Below the pieces are notes generated by a model. The model was not told the DNA's origin. It did not search any database and saw nothing but the letters and a program-made list of their open reading frames with translations. Below, piece by piece: positions 48,200-59,869 of a stretch of DNA of 64,000 bases. Source of the stretch: Bryoerythrophyllum caledonicum (Eukaryota; Streptophyta; Bryopsida; Pottiales; Pottiaceae); contig OZ020515.1 of NCBI GenBank assembly GCA_963971425.1, forward strand, positions 22,254,637 to 22,318,636, given 5' to 3'. How positions within the stretch are numbered: the stretch's first letter is position 1; each line of letters starts with the position of its first letter. Made by a program: the position numbers and the translations under genes.

Positions 48200-49400
48200 T
48201 GTGTATAAAGGTAATAGATTATAAAAAATGTACCAAGATATGGAGCATATTACCTAAGAAAAACTAATACATCCAAAAAAAATCATTGCAAGAATAAAAT
48301 TACTGCGTGAAAATAGAAGTAGCAATAAATTTGATAACCCCTCTAAGTAGGGTTTAAAATTGGACTAAATACACATATACACTCATTTAAATTCCACCTA
48401 GAATGCACACCTTTTCATTTGAAAGAGAAATAATTACCAATTTCAAGAGATTATACTATTTTCAAACAAGGTCGTTGAAATACCTAGCGTTGAAAAGTAA
48501 GCATGTATTGTAGCAATCCATTCAATAATTGCTATCAATAGAAAGTATCGATGCATCAAGGATAAATGTACAATTAATGACACTCACAATGTGGACCGCC
48601 ATTTATACATCAATGATGAAACTAAATTTTTGCCTTTGTTCTATAATATTGAAAGCAACACAATACATCAGTACATGGAACTACAAACACTAATCTAATT
48701 CTATCTACAAATACGCTATGGGTATAAGTCCACTAAGCTTACTCACTTTTGGGCAAAAAAAATATACTACTGAGTATGTTTTTCATGGAGCCCTTTGTAA
48801 GAGGTCGCGAGCGTTGAGGACCGTCCATCCAAGTGGTGGTTGCTAATCCTGGCCGTCAAATCTGTGATGCTACTTGACATAATTACAAACAACGGTGCAT
48901 TAATCTGGACGCATGGGATGAAGCCACGTGGCGCTGAATTTATGAATGTGTTGGGCGCGGGTTTCGAGGGGTTCCTGAGTCGACGAGTTCCAGGCCGGCT
49001 AGTGTATGTTTTTTTCCGCGCGGCTGTGGTTTCTTCATCTCCTTGGCGCCGTTGAGTTTGGGTGAATTGAACTGAGGCGATGGCCAAACATTCGGAAGCG
49101 AGTAAAGGCGGAGTTGGTGCACGCCACGATTGAACTTCGCAATTCAAGTGCAACTCATGTCAAGGTATTCAATCATTGCAGTTGTAGAGAGAGAGCTCAT
49201 AGAATTAGCATGTTAGAAGTGTTGTGATTAGTTTAGGTGACATCCTATTCGTGGCGGACGAGGTGCTAGAGGTCATAGGATTTAGCGCTCCCGAAAAGCG
49301 GTGCGCAATCGGTGTCTTTGCATGGGAGGTTGTCTCGGGAGGAGGGTCGGGCCACGATACAAAGTGTATATGAAGATCGCAGAGGCGTTGCCTCCAGATC
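48200..49400. other. Spacer, possibly with a 5' untranslated exon
   Basis: AT-rich up to about 48780. A GC-richer patch (48890-49060) might be a promoter or leader of the gene at 52041, but no direct sign of transcription is visible. Confidence 0.35.
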
Positions 49401-49402
49401 GC

Positions 49403-49853
49403 AGCTGAAGGAGGAGCTCCTGGATCGCAATTGAAGCTCGGGGTGGCGACGGCGTCATGTTCTTGGTAAGACAGTGCCTGAGGTTCTTGTTTTGCTTTTC
49501 TCATGTTTTTTTTCCTTCACCTGGTCTAGTGCACGTGGATCGACGTAGCACGTACGTAGGTAGGGGACGTGTGGGGAGTGCTTGCAAGTTCTAGGTCTCA
49601 TTTTGAATCTCAAACGTGCACTCGGTGTCTGTACGTGGAAGGCGTTGAAGTTGGATTGCAGGTGAAGGAGGAGCTCCTGGATCGCACTTCGCACTCGGGG
49701 TGGCGACGCCGTTCTGTTCTTGGTAAGACATTGCCTAAAGTTTATGTTTTGCATTTCTCATGGTTTTTTTCCTTATTCTGGCTTGATCGACGTGGATCCC
49801 CGTAGCACGTACGTAGGTAGGGGACGTGTAGGGAGTGCTTGCAAGTTGTGGGT
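49403..49853 (+). repeat. Tandem duplication, two ~192-base copies 258 bases apart
   Basis: Copies 49403-49594 and 49661-49853 share GTGAAGGAGGAGCTCCTGG, CTCGGGGTGGCGACG, TTCTTGGTAAGACA and GTAGCACGTACGTAGGTAGG. Each contains the same GTTCTTG|GTAAGAC, a good splice-donor sequence. The unit could be a duplicated non-coding exon. A second, weaker duplication follows (50041-50190 and 50335-50470, both with ATTCCATACAAGT or GTTCCATACAAGT and CTTCAG(A/G)GCTGC). Confidence 0.65.
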
Positions 49854-50475
49854 GTGTGCTTGCAAGTACTATTTTCTAAATGTAAGCTGCTCTCGTTTCC
49901 GCAGCTTGCTAATCAGTGTAAAATGACATCAAGGCTTGTTCGTTTAATTACATGTGTGTTTTAGTTGGATGGGATGTGGAAGATCGTCCATGGCTGGAAA
50001 CAAATTGTTTGCTTGAGGTTCCTACTTGATTAATGTACACGTGAACTGTAGGTGATTCAGAAAGTTGTTGTGAGCGTGCAATTGTTCACGGTTCCATACA
50101 AGTTTGCCCCGATTCTGCAACAGATTTCTACCTGACCACTTCAGGGCTGCGGAGAAAAAGCACTGGAACTCATTGGTAAGTTTGCTCTCTTTCTAGTTTT
50201 TAAATTGTTTAGTTGTTCTTTTGCTTCTTGTGTAATGTGTGAGTAGAAAGCGCAACAGGTACTTAAGTGCGTGTCCAGTTGTGAATCTAGAAAGAGGTGC
50301 TAGGCGAGTTCGTTTAAGGTTACTACTACAATGATGTGAACATCTGAATTGTAGGAGATTGGGAAAGGAGTGTCTAGGCTAATTCCTGACGATTCCATAC
50401 AAGTGGGGGACGTGAGCTAACAACGGAGAGCTGACCGACTGCTTCAGAGCTGCTTACAAAAAGCGGTGAAACTTA

Positions 50476-50827
50476 GGGGCGTTTCACACTAAGCCCAAGG
50501 GCCGAACTCCATTGAAGACCAAACTATGCCGAGGGGCCGAGTTTTGGAGTTGTAAAAAATTATTAAAATTATTTTAATGAGAAAATGTTCGGCCCCTCGG
50601 CAAGAGTTTGGGTTTCTATTCTTGTTGGACCCAAACTCTCCTCGAGGGGCCGAACTATTGGCGCCAAAATTCTCAAAAAGTGTTGCCATGTAAGCATTTT
50701 GGTGCCCTTCGGCCCTTGGCCCTTGGCCCCTAGTGTGAAGGCCCACGGGCCGATTTTCAACTCTAGGCCAATCAAATTGCTAGATTTGCTCGGCCCCTCG
50801 AGCTCGGCCCCTAGTGTGAAACCCCCC
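50476..50827. mobile_element. PIF/Harbinger-like MITE
   Basis: A 352-base element is flanked by TTA (50473-50475 and 50828-50830), the target duplication typical of PIF/Harbinger. The terminal inverted repeats GGGGCGTTTCACACTA and (complement of the right end) GGGGGGTTTCACACTA match at 15 of 16 bases. Inside is a strong hairpin: arm 50587-50613 and arm 50629-50655 match at 25 of 27 bases around a 15-base loop. Copies of GGCCCCTCG / CGAGGGGCC recur through the element. There is no coding capacity, so it would depend on a transposase elsewhere. The ends are intact and the repeats little diverged, so it is fairly young. Confidence 0.85.
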
Positions 50828-50989
50828 TTAGGTAATGTGCGTTTCCATGTACACGTTGGTGATATGATTGATATGGTTTGCTTCATTGTATGGTCACATT
50901 GTCGTGGTGGTTAACATGTTTGCGGTTTAGTGTTGAAATTATACGTCTTTGGTAAATACGTCGGGTTTAGAGTAATATCTAGGTTGCTG

Positions 50990-51760
50990 TGCATACATGG
51001 GTTCATGTGCATATCTGTGTGGATGTTCATACATGGGTTACAGTGTATATCTAGGTGGGGTACTATACAATGGTATCAATATTGTAGCTAGATTCGGGGC
51101 CATACCTAGGGTTGGTGTATATACCTCCATTGATATGCATACCTGGGTTGGTTTAGGATTTACATGGGCTGAGGTGTTTACTTAGGTGGATATCCGTATC
51201 CGGGAAATGTTGCTTATCTGGGTTTAGGTGTCTAATCTAGTACTTATGTATACCCGACTAGGACTGTGTATCCGGGGTTGGATGCATACCCACGTGGGTG
51301 CATACTTGGGTGACTATATACGTAGGTGGTGGTTCTTGCTGTGGCTTGGTATTTGCTTCAGATTTAGACGTGCGTCGATGTATACCAATGGAAAATGTCG
51401 CTTATGTGGGTACGGGTGTCTAGTCCAATACTTATGTATACCCGGCTAGGATCATATATCCGGGTTAAGGTGTATATCCATCAGGGTGCATATCCATCAG
51501 GGTGCATACCCATGTGGGTGTATACGTAGGTGGTACTTCTTGCTGCGGGTTTCTATTTGCGTAGGGTTTACACATGGATTGATGTTTCCAAATGTGGTTA
51601 TATTCCTAGGCAGGGTATATACTCGCATATGGGTTTACCACTCTGTGGGGGGAGTATATTTTAGGATGTATTCGTCAGGGATGTATATTTTAGGATGCCA
51701 CTACATGCAATTTTGGATGTATTGGACGGTCATGAGTCCTTTGTATGCTATGTACTGAAA
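50990..51760. repeat. Imperfect repeats with a ~180-base long-period copy
   Basis: Short GCATA(C/T)..GGGT motifs recur. A longer segment (51208-51370) returns at 51385-51570: GTGTCTA-TC(T/C)A(G/A)TACTTATGTATACCCG, TATA(C/T)GTAGGTGGT, TTCTTGCTG. Apparently non-coding, although frames stay open because TA/TG-rich text is read as Tyr/Gly/Val. Confidence 0.6.
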
Positions 51761-52040
51761 GGGTTGCCATAATCGGCTTTAGGAATTTAAGTTCAGTGTA
51801 TAAAATATGTACTCCACATTAGTTTAGTTCATATGCGTGCATTCTTGGAAAACTATGCTACCTTTTCTGGAATTTACAATTGAGCACTGTAATACACCCT
51901 GGTATACCATATGAGACATTGTATATTACTCACTGTAGTATAGTATAGTCACTACAGTATATTTTAGTTTAAAGTTAAACTATCACGTCCTTTGCATGTC
52001 TGGTAGGTGCTGTTGGACGTGAGTATTGGCTTCATCCGGT

Positions 52041-53562
52041 ATGAGGAGGCAAGACAGAAGGGGACACGGTCGGCTGAAGAAGAAGGAGGTGGCCATCCGA
52101 AGGATTGACAACATCGATGAACGAGATGAGTCTGACACGAAGGAGGAGGCCAGAGAAGAAGAGGACGATAAGGTGGAGAATATCGACGACAGTAGCGATG
52201 AGAAGGGGTCTAAATTGGAGGACATTGAGTTGAAGATGGGGATGATGCTCAGAGGCGCGCCGCCTTGTGCTGTTTCATATGAGCAATTCCGAGACCAGTA
52301 CAAGCTACACGCAGGTGGGTTGAATCCGCACAAGCACGGGGAGAAGCATGATGTCACGGAAAATGACCTCATGGTGATTTTTGGACCGAGGCGATTAGGT
52401 AAGTCCGGTTATTCATTCAGGAAGGTCGTGGATACGGCAATAACAAATGCAATAAACCGCTACTATTGCATTTGTTATCAGAAGCTGCAGGTACCTCACT
52501 CAAAACTTGTAGGGAAGGACTTTGCGGTTGCAGTTGTTGCAGAGGTGGTCAAGGGGGTTGAAGTGGACTGGGCGGGTTTTGCTACTATCACGAACACAAA
52601 CCAGAGGTCTGCCTCGCGCAAGAAGATGTTAGGATTGGTGAAGGAAAAATCGCGCATTACTGGTAAGTCTCTTCTTGAAATTGTGCAAGAAGAGGGATTG
52701 GCGTGCTTTTTTGAGGGAGGGAATTCGGTGAAGCAAGAGGGTGCCGAAGCTTCTACAGGAATGTTGGACAGCAACGCCTCTCAAAGCTCTTTGTGGACGG
52801 AGAAGAAGAGGACAGAGGTGCAGGAGCTTCTTCCGCTGGTGGGGTTGGAGACTGACGCAACAAAGAAGGAGCTTGAGGTGGCAAGAAACGATCTCCACCA
52901 TCTAAACCAGCAAATCATGAGTCAAGGTTAAACAGTTGAGACCATGGAGGCAACTGTGACCGCTGCAAGAAAGCGTATGGATGAATGCAAGAACGATGGG
53001 CACTTGCATCACCTGCGGCTGCACAATGATTTTTATGGTGACATGTTCAGAGAAGCAGGCGACAAGCTTGGGATCCTCAGGGCTCATTACGAATGCAAAG
53101 TTGCATTGATTGCTAGACTGGAGTGGAGAGAAGACATCTTGGAGAAGCAAGCCAAGGACTTGTTGAAGCTCGTAGGGACTTTGAAGGCTCGACAGAGCGA
53201 TCTATCCGTTTCTCCACACCCCATGGTGTACCTCGAGGAAGCAGAGGGTAAGGGATGGAACACATTGAAATGGAGGACATGCACGGTATGTAATCTTCCA
53301 TTTCCTTACAATGACATCCATATATGTAGTTGTGAGCATGTGTATCACCCGTGGTGTGCGAGGCTGTGGTTTCAATCAAATTCAAAGTGTGCGTCGAAGA
53401 ATTGCAGGTTGGTCCATCCAGAGTGGTACAAGTCTAATGGATACGGGGAGTTGCTGGGTGACCTTCAAGTGGAGGCTGAAACTTTGGATTGTAACTTTTC
53501 TCGGGTAATGGCAATTTCGGCACGTACACTATCGGCCAAGAAGAACTGCACTACAATTGGTA
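52041..53562 (+). pseudogene. RING-H2-like zinc-finger protein of unknown family
   Basis: From the ATG at 52041 one frame runs to a splice donor at 53562 (ATTG|GTAAGTG), interrupted by a single TAA at 52929. The protein has a basic head (MRRQDRRGHGRLKKK), a long acidic region (about residues 25-65), and a globular block (NDLMVIFGPRRLGKSGYSF). The AEVVKGVEVDWAGF text and a coiled-coil middle come next. Near the end is a Cys/His cluster, CTVCNLPF...CSCEHVYHPWC...KCASKNC. Its spacing C-x2-C-x11-C-x2-H-x2-H-x2-C matches RING-H2, except that the final pair is C-x4-C. RING-H2 proteins are usually E3 ubiquitin ligases, but that is not shown here. The TAA could mark a relic, or a missed intron. A further exon downstream was not found. 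Confidence 0.5.
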
Positions 53563-53599
53563 AGTGTTTCATTCATGGTACACTTGTGGTATGCTCTTT

Positions 53600-54800
53600 A
53601 TAAGTATGCTATCAATGTCGAGAACATGTTCAATGCTATCATACAGTGTGTCTTGTATGTTTAGTACTACCTCAATTGTGATTGTGCCTGTGCCTACTCA
53701 TGTATAACTATTGAGTTTGTGTATTCTGTTGTTCTTTATCCTCTGATATGCTTTCTAGTACGGGCTTAGGGTATATAGAATACCTCAAAATACTATTTGC
53801 TACTATAGACGTGTAAAAAATATGCATGGAACGGTGTATGCCTAAGTGGAGTGTCTCTGGGTGGAGTGTATGCATGGATTTTGATTTTACCTGGGTGGTG
53901 TATACAGTTGTTAGAAGGGACCAAGCTATTTTGCATGCCCAACTTCGCGAGCTGCGAGCCGCGAGCCTACGGTTGCGAGCCTTGGGGCAAATACATTGTT
54001 CTAAATTTGAAAAAGGCCAAAAAAAAGTGAAAGTTTAATGGGATTCTTTTTGTGGAAATGGTGGATAGCTAAAAATCAGGGGACCTATTACCGTGGAGGA
54101 GGGTGTAGAAATTGAACGGAAGAGGTTGTAAAATTGACAATTTGGATGATATTATTCTAAGAATGAACCTATGACCGTGGATTTTTTGCTCTACGAATAA
54201 AGAGGAGACAAGATTACTAAGGACATGAAGCTCTAAAGTGGGGCTCAGTATAGATTAAATTGTTGTGTAAGAGTGGAGGACAAGGAAGTTGTAGTTGAGG
54301 TTTAGGATGCGATTTAGGGTTTAGAAATTCAGAGTACCGGTACTGATATTTAGGGTTTAGGATAGAGTAATTAGAGCTAGAGATTACAGGGTAGGTTTTG
54401 GCGATAGTTATGGATAACGATAGAATTGGGGTTGGAATAGGCCCCCACGTCTCATGGGATACCAATAGGAAATGGTTCAATTAGGAGATAAACATTTTAA
54501 CATCGTTAAGGGTGATAGCAAATATTGCGAATTTAAGAGAGTTAGGGGGTTTGAGAAGTTTAGGGCAATTGCGAGAGAGGATCAAAAAATAAAATCACTA
54601 GCGGACTTAGGTTTAATGAGAGGTTCAACTAGGTTTAGAGTTTACAGGGAAGATAATCAGACGTTGCGAATCACCTGTATTGACACTATTTTGCAAGAAT
54701 AGAAATGGAGATTGACAAGATGTAGTACAAAGTGTGGAGGTGGCCCTTTTAGTCTCACCGCCTTTTCAATGGAAGGAGAGTCTCAGTACAAGGTTTTGCG
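53600..54800. other. No gene seen
   Basis: Contains two short TTTAGGGTTTAG patches (54313 and 54349), again telomere-like. The frame at 54472-54702 has no domain. The last part is the downstream flank of the MULE gene. Confidence 0.45.
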
Positions 54801-54814
54801 ACAGGAAACGGCAG

Positions 54815-57800
54815 CTATGCACTGTAAAATTTAAGCACCAGAATTTGAAGAATTCGTTTGATCTCAATCCAGTTGAAACTAGGTGCATGAATGAACACAT
54901 CTACCTCCGGATCTAAACCACATACAATATTGAATACGTAATACAAGTGCTTACAATAAGTCCATGAACCATGTTTGCCGAGTGATTTCTTGGACATCTC
55001 TGTAAACGATAGGCAGTCGCAGCTTGGAAACTGACCGACTGTAACAAAATACCGTGAAACTGTGGAAATGTTTCGAGACTCTAGAGTGACAATGCAACCC
55101 AATGCTGGAGGCGGGACCATTAGAATTGTGCAGAGTTTTCCCACTACAGAGAGAGCAGAAGCGCAGCTGTTATGGTGTCGAGTAGTTGGAGCAGCTTTGT
55201 TCCTTCGAATGTTTTTCCCATATCGCTTGGTTGGATGCTCATCAGGTTTAGGAGGAGTAGGGTAATCGTTTAGGTTCACAGAGATGCCTTCACCAAACAG
55301 CTTTCGAGGAGATAAAACCTGACGCTCAATAAGATGGAATCCAACATTTTCAAGGGAAAGTATCTCCGTTCTGCTAAGGTTAGTGCCCATCTGAACAGGC
55401 CAGAACTCTGGAGGAGGTGGCATACTTTTAACCCATTTGCGCCTTTTGCCCATAACACAACGGTGAATGTCATCGCTGCAGAAGAACTAATGTCTCTCCA
55501 ACCTAGTCTTCTTGTAATTGTCCATAAGACCAGTGTATGTAGGGGCAGCTGTAGGTCGATTGTTGCGCACAATCGTGGCAACACACTTCTTCCTGGTAAC
55601 GGCTTGTAGAGCAAAACATTTCCTAGCAGATGTCTTCGGAAGCCTTGCAATATGCCATTCATTCTCATCACAGACTGTCTCTTCTACACTCTTCACGCGT
55701 GGAACGCAAGCTGAAGTTGTAGGTGGAGATGAATGAAGTCCTGCACGGGACTCCGGAGAGTGATGCAAGGACGGCAGAGGATCTTCAGCAGTAAGGTCGA
55801 CAATCACTTGATCAATGCGAATTGCTTTACCCCGAGGGCAGGAGATGCTGATCTTATCCGGGCGATGCGAATCAAACTCAGATCCAGGAAGAAGATCAGC
55901 TTTTCTCTTCAAGGATACAAATTCCTCTTCTCCTTCAAGGTGAGGATTGCGAGTACAGAATTCTTCAGCATCAGGCATGTTGGCGAGGGCAGCATGAAGG
56001 ACCTTCGCATTTCCTGAACGTTGGGCGGTGCGATGGGCAGTACGGAGCCGAAGTTCTTCCTTTCCGGGACCCGTACCTGGCTTCTCCCCTTTCAAGAATT
56101 GGTAGTAAGCTACAACCTGCATAAAAGCACGAACCATATTGTCCATTGCAGCAACGTACAAATCATTCCCTCTCTTCCCTGATTGCTGCAACCATTTGTT
56201 ATGAACTGATTCGGCCAAATTACACGATGGCATCTCAGCAAGTTCAGCTTCAGTGAGGTTCTGCAGAGAAATCGAAAGAATCATAGTTCAGGAGTTAGAA
56301 TAAATCGTAAGAACAATATGGCTTTAGATACAAAAGCAAGAAGTCATTGAAGACGTGAATATGTCACAGAAGGAACGAATGCCCAAAAAGCGGAAGACTA
56401 AAGTCATGTCATGCACATTCATTAGTTTAATACACTGTTTTGTAAACAGAGACATCGGCAATGTCAGAATTGGTCCAGTGACTGACATGGCCAGACCATT
56501 GGATGTAGGCTGGTCTACCAAGAAGGAGTTGCCGACATCGGCTATGATAAAGAAATGAAATTGAAATTTTCAGTAATCTAGGTAATTGTAGAGTGACGAG
56601 GCAGCTTGCCGACTAAGGCGTCCATTTTCATGGTCTCTGATGACAAATTTAAAAGCACTATTCAAAAAGAGTGGATTAAGAAACTTACCAACTCCATGAA
56701 TCCTCCCCACTGCCGATATCGGAAATGCCAAAAGGCTAGCCAGAGGTCTAGTCTTGGAAGACCTTCATCAGTTGTTGCGCCTGACGATAACCACCATGCC
56801 TTTATCGCCAAATACCTGCTCTGAGCCACCTCCAAAGAAATGGAATTCTTGTATTGCTTACAAAGCCTTCGGTGTTGATCCTGAAGGTCAGTTCGAATAT
56901 CAGCCTTAGTATGCTTTTCGAGAGACTGAACCCAGTGAAAAAGACAAGTTCTCTCTCTGGACTCCATGGGGACGGCTGGGTCGCCACTTCCGTAGCAAAT
57001 TCGAATAGCATTCCAGTTTGCCTAAGCGCTATCTGCCATAAATCCCTTAAAATTTGGACTGGGAAGGTCATGTCTGCTACAAACTGCGTTGAGATTCTTC
57101 CAGAACACTAACTGTGCTGCCACATCTTCGGACTGCATATCGTAGACAGCAATGGTCATGATTCGACAGTAATTGGAGTCGTACACATGATAAGCCATAG
57201 TGGTCCAAGATTTCACCCATTTGACATGGTCAAACATCATCCAGGAGTCCTCTAAATCACCTCCACGTTGCATTCGTTTAACTAAATCAACTCCACACCC
57301 CGGACCAACCTCAGCCATCTTAAATATGAAGACCTTATCAGAGTCAGTACCTTGGCCAGGAAAGCGATTCTCCTGGATGAAGGCCCAGCTGCTGGACCCC
57401 CGAAGTTTGGTTATGCTATCCATCACACCGAAACGGCGAAGGTAACGAAACGTTGTCACCTCGTTCCGAATGCTAGGAGAAGACATCAGTTTGAACTTGT
57501 CCAAGACAGGGACAAGCTCTTCAAATGCCAAAGTCTTCATTGGAACACCATCAGGGCGTAACAATAACTCCCCAAGGTACTCTTTACTAGCTTCAAGCAC
57601 AATAGAGGAATTTGTTCCTACGGGAGTTCGCTCCACCTGGTCGCTGATGAGGGAACGAAGCTTCAATGATGAGTCCCTGTAGTTTCCTTTCTTCACAGGA
57701 TGACCATGCGACCCCAAATGGATGCAAGCACGAGTCATATGGTTTTCTCTAAGGACGTAGTATATCTTCGCTTCGCAAGACCTAGAACATGTGGGCGAAA

Positions 57801-58800
57801 CTTGACACACAGCGCAGACAACGGTGGAATGACAAGGAGGCTCACATCCAGGCACAAATGGAGAAGCAGAATTGCCCTCCCACTCAGTTTCATTGACAGG
57901 GGACAACCTATTCGGTCGATTGAGATAATCACATGATTCATTAGCACACCTCAGCTCGCCCTGACAGTTAGACATTCGAAAGGCAAGGTGAAACTCGGAT
58001 TTAATGTGAGAAGTGGAAGTTCGAGTCCATGCGTGGCCGTCATCCCGCTTATCCATTCCGTGTAGCTGCCCAGCCTTTGAGGATGAAAGGTACTTTCCCA
58101 AAGAAGGAAGTTCGAAGATGACATCTCCATCAAACTGGGGAGGGAGGAAATCAACCTTGCAAATTGGAATGGCATTGTAATCCAGTCTTCACAAAACTGA
58201 CTTTGAACCACGTCGGGTGCTAAGAAGTCGGAGACAGTCCACCACACTTTCCGTACGGGCGAGAGGGGGTTTGCAAATGGTGGGACCTATAGGCTCAGGC
58301 GGAGGAGATTGAGGAAAAGTTACTGGATCTTTCAGACTACGAACGCTAGGCAGGGAACCAGGGGTGATGCCATCGTTGTCTGAATCATCACTTAGAAGGA
58401 GAACTGGGTTGTCAGGCGGCTCAAGTTTTACCTTCCTAAGCAACGGAGTCACATCATTTGGAGCGCAGCAAGGAGTAGGATTTAATTTGGACGAAGCACT
58501 GCTAGAACCACTGTCCACAGTCCCGTAGACTCTATAGGTTCCAGGCGCTAATGACCAAGTCTTCGATCCGTGAGATGAGCAGGGCATCTGAGCAACAGTA
58601 TGAGTGACATTGCTTGTGAGCAGGTCCACCACATCAAGGTCAACATGGAGACTCTCTTCTACGAAATGGAAGCGACAAGCTAAGCGATTCCTAGAATCTA
58701 TAGCGAGACCATCCTCAAGAACAGGAAATGAAATAGGTAAAATATCACCAGCACCATGAATTACAGCAGATCGAGATATCAAATCCTCTGAGAGAGCCAT
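54815..58800 (-). pseudogene. MULE-type transposase with GCM/FLYWCH-like finger and SWIM finger
   Basis: Two exons fit: 58800-56689 (ending GAGTTG|GTAAGT) and 56260-54815 (after TCTCTGCAG), about 1185 codons in all. The order is a Ser/Pro-rich head of ~200 residues and a Cys/His-rich N-terminal finger (LRCANESCDYL... CAVCQVSPTCSRSCEAKIYYV... TRACIHLGSHGHPV). The MULE catalytic region follows (MMFDHVKWVKSWTTMAYHVYD, IAVYDMQSEDVAAQLVFW, FKGFMADSA, ERTCLFHW), then a spacer, then a SWIM finger CDC-x19-CKH near the end. Such proteins occur in bryophytes, lycophytes and streptophyte algae. In-frame stops are TGA (58189), TAG (57022) and TAG (55487). Each corresponds to a single C-to-T change, so this copy is a fairly recent relic or a domesticated remnant. 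The final stop is also TAG. Confidence 0.8.
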
Positions 58801-59504
58801 GTGATTCTAGAGAATTGGAGAAGCGCTTTAGAAAATGACTGTCTGCTATGGCCAATGATGCATTTTGCAGAGACTGCATCGAAAGGGAAGGTTGATAGAG
58901 ATGGACTTAAGCATTCTGTAGTGAAGATGCGTTAATAATGAAGAAGTAGTTTTTGTCAAATTAAGACTGCAATGATGTAGAATTGCCGCCGCCTCAAATT
59001 CAGGTAGGTAGTCAACTTGCTGAACATCTAATTCAAATAAATGAAGTCACTGATAAATAGGCGGTTGGAGGATGGATTTGAAATGGCCCGCAAACATAAA
59101 TATGCCGCCATGTCGATTTCCATATCGACTTTTTGAATGCAGAAATAAACTGAGCAATACATGGCTGGAACACTTTCTACAGCATTAAGCAAAAGATTTA
59201 GTTGATGATAAAATTGGGTGGTGCTTCACGGCTGTTAATACAAAAGGGCGGCTCTTAATTATTAGATTGAGATCCGATTCTAATCAGATCGTCAGTCGGG
59301 AAGGCCCCCAAAATGTGCAATTAATATTGTCAGCCCTACTTCCTTGTAGACATGCTGACAAGTACAAAAAATCAATCTCTTTTTATGCGTCAATTTTAAG
59401 CACCTTCTAGAAATGATACAAATGATACACATGGATCATATAAGGCTTCAACTTTTAGAGAGTTGCATTGTAGACATTGTCTAGGGTCAGCTTGATTTGA
59501 TAGT

Positions 59505-59861
59505 ATGCCAAGGAGGCGTAAGAGAAAGACTTTGTATTTCACCAACTCGAAACAGTTGAAGAGGTCGAGGCAAATGAGGGAGTTTAGATCAAATTTTAGG
59601 TTAGAAGACGCTGGAGATACTATTAGAGTACTGGAGTTTGAGGCAACAAATAATTCCTGTCCAGTAGTGCAGGAAGATCGACAAAGAGAGTTGCAGAGTC
59701 TGAGATTGATTGAAATGATTTCAGGTCAGCCGGGAAAGCTGACTCCCGAAACGAGCGCGAGTGGAAGCAGTGATGCTGAAGCTGATCGAGATGCTAGTCG
59801 AGCTCAATCACAACGGTCTGCTCAGGAATCAGGTGACAAGACGGGTAACGACGTCCACTAA
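59505..59861 (+). CDS. Small basic protein, head-to-head with the MULE gene
   Basis: 118 codons beginning MPRRRKRKTLYFTNSKQLKRSRQ and ending Ser/Gln/Asp-rich. The start has good context and the frame is undamaged. It lies 0.7 kb from the MULE start and in the opposite direction, an arrangement in which some MULE-family elements carry accessory genes. No domain is recognised. It could equally be an unrelated small gene. Confidence 0.4.
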   Translation: MPRRRKRKTLYFTNSKQLKRSRQMREFRSNFRLEDAGDTIRVLEFEATNNSCPVVQEDRQRELQSLRLIEMISGQPGKLTPETSASGSSDAEADRDASRAQSQRSAQESGDKTGNDVH

Positions 59862-59869
59862 TCACCATG

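Noticed and set aside
50997-51758. Tyr/Gly/Val-rich reading frames as a repeat protein
   Set aside because: The frames arise from TA/TG-rich DNA repeats, have no start context or conserved domain, and shift between copies.
71-58800. Changed genetic code with TAG/TAA read as Gln, as in some ulvophyte algae
   Set aside because: eIF4A and TFIIA together have over 30 Gln codons, all CAG or CAA. Only the mobile-type genes contain in-frame TAG. Decay explains this more simply.
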